From the NCBI GenBank assembly GCA_040954595.2, contig CM082584.2, forward strand, positions 5,580,001 through 5,644,000: a stretch of 64,000 nt of DNA. Reading direction: 5' to 3'. Every line of letters starts with the position of its first letter. The first letter of the stretch is position 1. The DNA is from Balanoglossus misakiensis (Eukaryota; Hemichordata). Positions 12,228-24,200 of this stretch are shown in pieces. The position numbers and the translations under genes are program-made. Under the pieces are notes generated by a model. That model saw nothing but the letters and a program-made list of their open reading frames with translations. It did no database searches and was not told the DNA's origin.

Positions 12228-15200
12228 CTGTACATTTGAGTGGAGAGAAAAAAATGATTGGTGTGAGTGAAATGATCCCAATTAAAATATATGTTACTCA
12301 CTTTAATTAAAGCTCTGTAGTCTTAAGCTTATAAAATTTACACAAAGAAGATGTTACTGGATTTGAATATAAAAATCAGATGTTTTGACTGCTATTTTAC
12401 CTAGGACTTCATGTTCCCAATAAAATCCAACACTAACCTGCCATTCTGAATACAGACGTGTTTTCATAGTTTGTTGATCTTTTTTCAGTAAATCAGTGAA
12501 TGCCTTTTTAACATCTGAGACTGGAATAGTCGTGGAGGTTAATCTTGTTGAAGGATTCAGGGAGGTATACTCCGATTCTGTTTCCTGAAAGCAAAAGAGA
12601 ACTCAAGTTGATGTAACTGTGCGGGTAAAAAGAACATAGGGATCAGTTTGACCAGTTAACAGCTATGTGGACACAATGAAAGATTGGCTGGTCTTCTTTT
12701 AATTGCCACACCACATCCAGCAATGTTCAACTTTTTCCCAACACGTGTAACCATTTTAATGTTTTACCAACAGGTTTATGTAATATGAAAATTTAATCAA
12801 AATGGCAGACTTTAAGCAAGGCTAGTACGTGGGTTATCCATAGATCAGGCAACCAGTAAAAGATTATCTGGAATTGGTGATGGAAACTAGGTAAGTTTAA
12901 AAAAGGGGTGTACCAGTACATTAACGTACGAACTACATTGTTTAGATATGCACTGCCGTATACAAACCATTTCTATTGATAAACCAGCATATGCACTTTC
13001 TTCAGGATCCTTTTTAAATGTTGTAGCTGGTTTTAGATGTGACTTTCCCTTTGATCCTTCAGATGGTACATCTATATAAGCATACTGATCACCATCATCA
13101 TTGAGGTCCTTTTCTGAGAATGCTGAATTGGATGCATCAACTGCATTGAAAAGAGTTGTTTGTAATAGGCCATGAGTATATTATCAACAGTTATTTGGAA
13201 ATAAATAACCTGAAATTTACATTGGAAAAACTCATTGGAGAAAAACTTATTTGGTGCTAGATAATACATACGCTATCTTTTACAGTTCAACAAGTATATG
13301 GACAAAAGCTGTGTTAAAATCAACTTCAAGATCATGCATCATAGAAGCTTTTATAGCAGCCAGAACGTTATAAATTGGATATTTTATGCCGGCCTAGGCC
13401 CAGCACCGGTGCTACACTGTCGTAAACTGTCCAGTCTGAACCCCTTTTGTACATCTTCGAAATTTACACAAATGTTCCATGAGAAACGGTTTGAAAGACC
13501 ATTTGCTACCTGAGCAAGTTTCTTTACCTCGTTTTCTTTTGTCTGCAGTAGTAAGCTTGATTTCCTCTTGTTTGTTATTTCTGTTTGATTTACCTGAGTT
13601 TCGCCTATGGTATAAAATGTTAAACCTGATTACAAAACTGTCTTATCTACCGGTATTATAGAATATGTAACCTGTTACGGCAATAAAATTGGAGTCAGTT
13701 TGCTTGTAAGAAAAAAGAAGACATGCATCCATGTTATTCTATCACTCACCATCGTCTTACTATGAAAAACACACCAAAGAGGACACACATAAATGCTGTA
13801 GCGATGACACCACCAACAAAAGCAGCAACTGGTATACATGTAGTTGGACAGGTAATTGGCCCACCGGCTGTATTCATTTACAACAGATCATTGTGATAAA
13901 AGTGTTAGCCAGAATTCATGACATCTTAAAGTATTTCTCAACTGAGAATGTATGACTGTATAGAGGAGCAGTAATATAGTATACTTTGATGGCTGTACTT
14001 TAATGAAAAGCAAAAAAATATTTAAATCCAACATACATGAATATATAAAAAGCCCACATTCATCTAAGAATATTGCTCCCTGTGATGGCCATCACGTCAG
14101 ATCACATTGCATGATCGTATTCATTGCATGATCGTATTCATTTGAGAGATTGTAGCTTTTCTGCTTTTTCATACTCAAGTCCAGTTCACAAATCAAAGGA
14201 ATTAATATATCACAAGCTAAATGGCATATTGATGCAATCAAACATCTCAAATTTGAATTATAGTATGATGCACTATAATTACAATGTATGTAATGCAGTT
14301 GCTTACCTGTAAAGTAAAGGGCAGGAAATTCATCAAGATGGTATATAGGCTTCTGAAAAAAACATAGCCTTTAATGGTCACACTGGAGGAATTTGATTTA
14401 AAAAAACATTTAATTACATTTCATGCCATTCAGTAACATTTCAGACATACTGGTATATTGAAGAAAGGCTTAAATTGCAATGTGAACAGATGCTCTGAAG
14501 TTTTGCCCATAGACTAATACGACCATCAACCTAAAGCACTATTTAATTTTACTTGTTACCACCCTACCCCACTTGTTTCACTTCTGAGTCCATAGTAAAT
14601 GCCATATCGCCGTCCTGTGGTAAGTGGAACGTTGTTATAACCTACATACACGTGACCATCACCAATAATGAACGTCTCTGGTAGATTATTGAGAGGAAGT
14701 AGTGCTGTGATGTAGTATGGTGGACCCGAAGCATTATACTCTCCAAGCTCTGAAGGGTCTACCAGTAAATGTCGCCTTCTTCTATTCTTAGAACTCTCTT
14801 CATATTCCAGAACAACAACGTACTCACTGAGAAGAGAAAAGTGATACAATAAAATAAAAACTTTCAATCTGTGCCTTGACTGTCAATATGGTGATCTGGT
14901 GACATTTGGATTTCACGTCAAACCTGTTGATGAGATGAAAATCAATGCAAATAGGATGCAATACCAAAAAAATCACTTTTGTTCAATTCATCATGACAAA
15001 GCTACATCAATTACCCAATCTACCAATCTGCACTTACATGAGTGTTGTCTTTTCAGAAATGCCCGAGTCGTCTGACAAACCAGGTAAAGTAACCGTGGCA
15101 CTGGTCTTAGAATGTACAACATTACTTGTTACATCTGTCACCAGCAGTGTTCTTGAAATATCAACTAAAATGTTAAGCAAATATATACAGAGAATTTAAA

Positions 15201-18200
15201 ATAAAAATAATGTAAAATATTAAAGCAAGAAAACAAAGGTGCACATAAACATTGAAAATAGAGGCGATTACAACATACATGTAGATATGTTGGGAGAAGG
15301 TATCTACGCTACATTGTTTTGTTAATATCTTGAAAGCTGTGTAAAGAACAATGTTTTTAATTTTATAGGCTTGTACACCAGAATCTATAACATTTCTTTT
15401 CTTTTCTTGATTAATACTTTCTGAAGTAAAAACTGAAGAAAAGGAAAATGACTGAAATCAGATCAATCACAAGATAGAATATTGACGCCCTTTGGTTCCT
15501 GAATTGACAAAAACAAAATGTGCACAATTCGGCGAGAGGTTCGCTACACAACACCATATGGGGCTTCTCCTTTGCTAAACGGTTGAGGGCGCGTCAGTGA
15601 AGAGCCTTGTAGCGAACCGTGGGCTGTCAGAGAGTCTTAAGTTCATGATATATTTGCGCAACAAATAGAAATTAGGTAAAGGTTACATTTTCTACTGGTA
15701 TTTTATAGTGGACAGACTACCTGTAAATGAAGTGCCACTTGACAAAGTTCTGGGTTCTCCGAAACCCTTGGAAGTGCTGGCATTCACACTGATTTCATAT
15801 GTGGTTCCAGGATTCAAATTTGTAAGTGTGTGAGTATTCACTGTGCCTTCAACAAGAAACGATCGGGTCTCCATCAGTGTGTCTTTGAACACTGAATCAG
15901 TGGATGTGTATGATATCTGAAAAAAGAAATTTCAAATTTTTAAGGTTTAGTAGACATTTGTAAAGGCACTTTTATATTCATCCATCATTTTTTTGGAGAA
16001 CCCTGACAGTTATTTATCAATGTCTCAATTACAAATACAGATATGGATTTTTAGTCTACAAATGGGTTCAATCCCATACAAAACATCTGAATTATTAGTT
16101 GATATAATACGAAGCCAGTTTCATGGCTTCTGACATGAAAAAAAATATAAAAAAAACCCTCATGTAATCAGTCAGAAAATGTTAGAAAACAAACCTATTA
16201 AAATATCTTACCCCATATTGTTGAATGTCTCCACTAAATGGAAAGGGATCTGTCCAAATCAATTTAATCTCAGTGTCTGTGATATCTCCAACTTCTAGAC
16301 TGGCGGGCTCCTGTGGAACTAGTAGAGTCAAAAGGGAAGAAAACAATTACATGTACTTCTGTGAAGTAGTATTATTCAATGTGGGAGTGGTTATACTGTA
16401 CAATTTGAAGAAAGTTATTGCTGCAAAGGTTATGTTCGTGGAGATTAGCACCTTGGAATTTACGGTATGTATTGCCTCTTTTACAGAAAATATTCATCAG
16501 GGCCTGTTTAATCTTGCACAAGTATTGTTAGATTTTGGTCAAATACTGAATTGATAATGATATGTTTAAACTTATAATGCACATCTTCAGCATGCTGCAT
16601 GGTGATGTTGCCAAGGTTTTTTTAAGTAACCTTCCCACTAGGGCTTATAACTTCATTTTTGACTGTACTGTAGTATGTATAGAAAACCACATTAACTTAC
16701 TAATTGTCATTATTGTTGTTGCACTTTTTTCATCACTTAAAGGTCCCATTCCTGGGGTTGTGAATGCTCCAACCTGAAAAATTGCAAATAAATATATATA
16801 CATTGTACTATTGTTTTGAACTTGTTAGTCAACGTACAGCACTTGTCTATTGGGAGACTTTTTCCCACAAAAGTACTCACCACCTCATTTGCATGTTTGA
16901 CAAGGTTTTCTGTCCTCAACAAAATTATTGCAAATATAATCAACAATACATGTACATAAGATACATGTATATTAACTGTTAACTATTTGACAGAATAATA
17001 ATTTTGTGGGGAAAGTTATGAAAATACATGTTATACCTGAACAGTATATGAAACATCCTGTGTAAGGTTGGTTATGAGATATGTGTTAACACCACCCAGA
17101 TCTTCTGTCACTTCTTTCTCTTTCTTTGTGTTTACATCGCTTGTTTCCCAGTAAATAATTGTATACTTTCTGATGATACCATTTACTGGATCAGGTATTA
17201 ACCACTGCACATCAATGGTAAACACTGCAGGACTCAATGTCACATTTCTTGGTTTGGATGGCACTGGGTGCATAGAAAACAGTGTATCAGTTATTTACCT
17301 GTTTTTCTGGAGTGTGCTGTTGAAGGCATTAGACTGCCATGGGTCTGTTAGAGATTAAGTTCTACAGGGCCTGAAAATTCATAAAATGTGCTAATTTCAA
17401 TGATAGCTTGGTGTAAAAATGCACTTTTTTGTGTTCAAACTGAAATGTTCAGCTCCTTTCACAGGTCTACACACACTGTTCAATATCTTTCACAAACATA
17501 TACTGATGGATTTGTATACTTTGTATACAGAGACCATGAGTTGAAGTAGTGATATGAAATGATTAAATGTTTCTCAGGATTTACAAATTGGTTCCTCAAC
17601 TCACCATCTTCAGCTGTTCTTTCAGTTGACACTGGACTCCACGGGCTTTGTTCATCTCTGTTATCAAATGACACTATCACATCATACTCAGTGTATGCCA
17701 GTAATCCATCAATTATGAAAGTACGTGCAGTTCCATCATTCACCACTAACTCAGTGTATTCATCATGAGTGTTTGTTTTCTTGTACTTCAAATTGAAACA
17801 CTCAATGTATCCATCAGGATTACATTTGATCTTTAATGTGTCAGGTACCTGTCATAAAATCAAAAGTTGACAGCATAAATTACACTGTAACCATTAATCT
17901 TTAATAATTATAAAACTAATTCCATATTATTGATGCTTAATACAGAGGAGAACCTACAGTTCTATAGGCCAATAGTTCCTAGTTACCGTAATCAGTCTAT
18001 TAATTCAACCGCTCCATTAATTCAACCACCCACTATTCTTTGGAAAATTAATTATTTTATAACCTTCAATTGTTTGACCACTGATTAAATGCATGTGTTG
18101 ATATTGTGTATTTTTCATGAAGATATCTGCAACTTAAACCTTCCAAGGTATTCAGAACTCACTGATTTTATTCTGTGTGACCTTAAACAGTTCAATTCTA

Positions 18201-21200
18201 TCATAAATATCACCTAAACTACATGCTGCTGGTGCATACAGTTCATGCCATGCAAACATGCCCCCTGAAAAAGTATTCAAGCACTTTGAGTGGCCATTTT
18301 TGTTTTATGTTATTTTTATTCTATTAGTTTAGCTTTTCACAAATCATATTTATTTTTTTCTGGTCGAACTGATGGAGTGATTACGGTAAGATGTTTATTT
18401 GATATGGACTGTCTCACAGCCCCTTTTCTGGCTACTCAGATGTTATATTTTTCTGACCACCCTACTAGCCAACCAAGCTGGCAAAAGTAGTGTTGTTACA
18501 CAATCCTCTGCTACCTCTGTCCTCTGACAGGGGCATCAGTATACAGCAGAGAATGAATTTAACCAGAATAGCTGGCTAGAGACTGTAAAAGAGTCTACAT
18601 GCACTAACATTTATGCCACTTTATGAGGATGTATATATATAAAAAATATAGAGTAATACGAAAATACCATAAACTTGGAAATTTTCGCAAACGAATTTTC
18701 GCGAACTTCGAAAGAGTCAAATAAACATGAAAATAAAAGTCACAAAAGAACAATGTGTGATTTACATTGTGAAACATAACACACCGTCTCAGCTCTTCAA
18801 AATCAAACAGACAAACACATGCACACATTATTTTGCTACACATTGCGAAATTTGTTTGAACATCAAGGTTTGTGGCCAAGAATCTTGCTACGAATGTGAC
18901 AAATAAGCATACAATAGAAATTTTTCAGAGATATACTGATCGATGCAGTTAGTGAAAATACAACGAAAATTTCCTGTTGTGAAAGAATTCTGGTTTACAG
19001 TAAAATGAACTAACTACTGGAAAAGGTATGACTCTCTCCTCAGCTCGGACGTCAGTCAGTATCATAGTAACTATACCCCCTTTTCAATGATGCCATGTGG
19101 GAATACAGAAGTACCGGTAAAAAGAGTACAAACCAGTCCCTACCTCCACTGTAATTCCAATCTCATTGGGGTCTGTTGATATTGCACTTTTAATTGTTGG
19201 TCCTTCCGAGGGAACTGAAAAAAAGTATATCTTTATGTTGAAGGAAGTTTGCGCAATAATAACTGCACATATCCTTAAATGTCACTGTAATGAAATACTT
19301 TTCTCTCTAGCTATGTTGTTAGCTTAAACAAATGGCTGATGACATCATACCAGTGGCTCCCATGAGCCTTTTAGCACCCATTGGCTAGCTTTAATTGGCT
19401 ATTTCTGCAGCTGTTTGCCTGCGCATGCGATTTATAAGCAGAAAGTGAAAAATTGGCCAAAATGGAAAATATAAATTTCACGCAAATTATCAACATTAGA
19501 TGATGATTGGACATCTCATGTCATGATCGGCAATAGTTTTGATTTTGTGAAACACATCAACTGAAATCAAATTGTCCTGATATGCGGTTGGCCAATTCTC
19601 TGAGGGTGCATATATCACTTACCATCACACAGTGTAGTGGCTGTGGTAACAATTTCCTTGCCCCCTTCTCCCATTGGTCCAGGTCTCTTGACAGTCACTG
19701 TGAAATCATAACTTGTAGACCAGTCTAAACCAATGATGTCTGTGTTGTAACTTGGTTGATCAGGATCAGATATTGTAATTGTACCATGAGATGTCCAATC
19801 ATCATCTGATGTCCTTTTGTAGTAAACTGAGTATTCTTCTACGGGTCCATCACCAACATCATTTCCTGACTCCCATTTCTGCCAGCTTACAGTTGCTTGA
19901 GTTGCTTGTGCTGTAACGCCTGGTTTGTTATTATCTGCAAATCTTGGTAGTGCTGAATATTCAAACCATAGAAATAAAATTCTATAATTACAACATGGGA
20001 AAAATTAAGATCTCATAAAATGATTAAATACAAAACATCATGGGTGTGAAGTTATGGAATTGGAACTAAAGCATTGATAATATTGACTTTCACTTACCAT
20101 ACAATTCAAGGGATAATGACTGAAAAACATAGGGAAAAGGAATAATGTCCACATAACAATTATAGATCTGGACAATATCCACAGTAACTCTTGCATTTGC
20201 TGTGTATTGATAATCTGCTCCTTCTTGAATATCATCAAATTCTGTAAATGCTGTTGATCCATTGAGGAAATATCCCATTTGATTCTGTTGTGGAGTTGGA
20301 TTGCCTCGTCCTTTACATGTAAAGTGTGTCTCTTCACCTGGGTTTACTTTCGTATTCTTGAATTCTATTAATTTTGGAGAACCATCTGAAAATTGAAGCC
20401 ATTCATTCATATTACATTCTCAATAAAAACAATACAAATAGGTCTACCGGTAGTTTTTAATGAAAATTGATAATCAAGATCTGACAAAGTATTATGTCTC
20501 AATAACTCAACTGTATCAGTGATACACTGATCCTTCAAGTGAAAAGTCACAGGCCATAATGATTAGGTACACTTCAACATCAAATACACATTAACCCCCC
20601 CCCCCCCCCCAATAACAACAACTACTACAACAACAACAAACCAAATGGTGCCGGTACAGCCAATAGGGGTGTATTGTGCAAGTATAATCAACATGTATAG
20701 CACATTAACATCAAAGACTAATGACTTCTCCACTGAAAATTACCATAAGGTACAGGTATGTAGAAGCAGCCCAAGTCAATTGTTCAATTGTTCTGAGAAG
20801 TTTAGCATCCTAACAAAATATTTTCAAAGGTATCTAATTACTTTAAAAGAGAAAATCCTAATATCACACATTAGGACCGGTATAAACGTCGAATACAGCT
20901 ACAGGTTTGTTTTTTTAGGTCACAGTAATGAAAACATTGTGCAGGTAATATGCATTGCCACCTAAAGTTATCGACATATTGGTTATTAAGTAATCAAGCT
21001 TTAACTGTCTCATGAATATTATCTACCAATACATGAAATGGTGGTATGTTAACTTCATGCAGTAACTAACCTTGTTGACAATGACCATTTGCAAATTGAG
21101 GATCAATCCATCCTGGACCACATTGTATGTTTGAACACACACCAGTTGTCCGGTTGCATGCTGCATCATCTTTGCAATGGCAGTCGTAATTACACAGCTC

Positions 21201-24200
21201 ACCATAGAAACCAGTTGGGCATGAATCAGGGACTATATAAAGAAATATGCTGATATATTAAAGGGACAAAGTCTCTCTTTCGCTGCCCTTTTTTCCATTA
21301 ATTACATTTGATACAAGACACTGTTTGTTATTCTACATGTGGATATATAGCGAATGAACGTTCAACCACACACAACTTCCATCCCTCTTATAGACAGGAG
21401 AGTGAAAAAACTCGCATTTTGGGCGAGTTTTTACTCTCATATCATACAAGTGGGATGGAAGTTTTGTGTGGTTGATCATTGATTCACTATATATCCACAT
21501 GTACATTAAAGGGGAAATCCGCTGTAGCTGATTTCTACATAATTTGGTAGCTTTGATGTCTCTCTTTCAGAAAAAAACATATTCGCCATGTATATAGGTC
21601 GCGCGATTTTTTACAAAATCTAGGGAAAGTTGGCAGAATTTCCAATATGGCGTTTACTGTAATTTGAATCATGGGAAAAAAGCGCCAGGACCAACTTCCG
21701 CCCACCTTGGTTTGGGTGATACCATTTACCGATTGGTGTCACTGTGTCACAAGCTAAGCGTATTTGCATATTTTTCATGGGTTATAGCTCATGAAAACTG
21801 TCAACAGATGACAAATTTTCGACTTTGCTGATGATTGTTTATCAACTGATGCAAAGAACAAACAATAGCTATGAAAATACGCCTAGTCTGTCGCCCAGTG
21901 ACACCAATCGGAGAATGGTATCACCCAAACCAAGGTGGGCGGAAGTTGCTCCTGGCGCTTTTTTTCCCATGATTCAAATTACAGTAAACGCCATATTGGA
22001 AATTCTGCCAACTTTCCCTAGATTTTGTAAAAAATCGCGCGACTTATACATGGCGAATATGTTTTTTTCTGAAAGAGTGACATCAAAGCTACCAAATTAT
22101 GTAGAAATCAGCTACAGCGGATTTCCCCTTTAACATAAACAGTGTCTTGTATCAAACATAATTATGGAAAAAAGGGCAGCGAGAGAGAGACTTTGTCCCT
22201 TTAAACAGAGATGATTTTACTAGTATAATGATAACATCATCAATTATAATGTCATTAATTATTATTTAGCTAAATTATTTGTTCAAAAGTCGTTATTTAA
22301 CATACTTATATGTATGTAATTATAGATTTGCAAACCATTTAAGTCCTGACAATTTATTTATAAATAATTTCAAGTCGATTCAATTATATATTTAAAATGT
22401 ATTTAATGCTCTTTTATTTATATATAATAAATTATTTATAAACAATGTCAGTGTCAGTCTATTATATATATATCATGAGTGATTTACATAATTATTTATA
22501 TATAATTAATTATTTATAAATAATAAAAATGTAAGTGTATTATATATATATCATGAGTGATTTACATAATTATTTATAAATAATTTAAGTGCAAGTCTAT
22601 TATTTACATATAATGAATTACTCACATAATTATTTATAAAAAATGTATTATATATAAATAAGTGATTTCTAAACCATGAAAAAATGCACTCGCGCCGTTT
22701 GTCAACTTATTATTTAATGCCTTTCATTATTTACGCCTGTTCACACAACCCCTTGCTTTTGGATCATTACGCACACATATAGTCCCCACACGCGAGAGAG
22801 TATTTCTAATGTATTCTAATCTAGTAGGACTTTTAACTTACTATTACAATATATATATATTATTTATTGAAGAACAGCACGTGTACACATTTAATACCAA
22901 ACAGAAAAATCACTTACCCTGACAATTTGTTCCACTCCACCCTGACTGACATACACCTCCACTGTTACATGCACCAGTTTCTTTGTTACACCCATTGGTG
23001 CAATGACATGTCTGTGTACATCCAGAACCATATTTGTCACTCCAACTGTGACACTCTGTGATAATAAATTTAGAGAAATACTTGTGTTTGCACCAAATAA
23101 AAGGTGTTATTTTCGTTGGCCAATTTCTCAATTTATCATACTCTCTAACACTCTTTCTTTGCAAGGAGTTGGTAACCCCAACTGCAGACTGTACACTACA
23201 TGTCTACAATAACTTTAATAGGCCTGCTGTTACAGAGACCACCAGCTATTCTATTACTAACTACCAGTGACAGATCAGTATGTGTCTGCCTGTCGGTCCC
23301 TGATTGAAAGAATTAAGTTGCTTGTCACATGTTTGTACAGACATTTTTTTGGACAGACAATTTTTGGTCAATAAAACAATGTTTCTAGAACCCCCAAGAT
23401 TGCCATGACACATGATAATTGACATGTTCCTAGTTAATTTTTTTTACATTTCTATATTTCTATATAGTTTAATAGGTTATATCTGCTTGCCAATATCACT
23501 GGCATTTTGGAAGTAATATGTAATGCAAAAACTAATGGAGATGTAAGATGTACATGTACCGATATAATTTTATCCAACCATGCATTCACTCTTCTGATAT
23601 TGATGATTATACAGACACACATACTTTAATTGTACGTAGGTAGCCATATTGGATTATATTGAAAAAGAAAAAAAATTTCTTCGGGTGAGTCAAATGTCAA
23701 ATCCATAAATCACCATCATATTTTGCTTTAAAGCCTCTAGAGCTACCACTTTTTGCATTATTTTCATGATTTTATTTTCCAACTTAAATTGGTCCATCTA
23801 CCGGTATATGTAAGATTACTGATAGGTATACATGAACACTTTATCGATGCCCGATTGTGACTGCATGTTGCAATTTGAACACACTATGTATTAAACAGGT
23901 GCTGCACCGATTTAATCAGCCTCCATACAAACAGTACGCAGCTATCGTGGTATGCATCGCCAAGAGATGACAAACTGATGCAAATGCAAGAAATATGGCT
24001 TAATGGTGAAGATTTTAGAGGATAGGGAATAGATTTGAAGTATTTTACTGTGGAAAAAAATATGTGAAATTTGGCAGCTATAGGGGCTTTAAAGGGAGCT
24101 AGCTTTAAACAATATACTTACCAGTAGAACAATCTAGTCCTGTGTATGGTGTACTGCATGAACACCCATAGGGATCAGCTATGCAAACCATTATTCTGCG

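Noticed and set aside
14560-14567. Alternative donor GGTG/GTAACA for the membrane-proximal exon
   Set aside because: Joining to the next exon from here makes an in-frame stop; the donor at 14568 keeps the frame.
21825-22133. 102-aa plus-strand ORF
   Set aside because: It lies within one arm of the nested foldback transposon, and the arm's inverted copy is not open.
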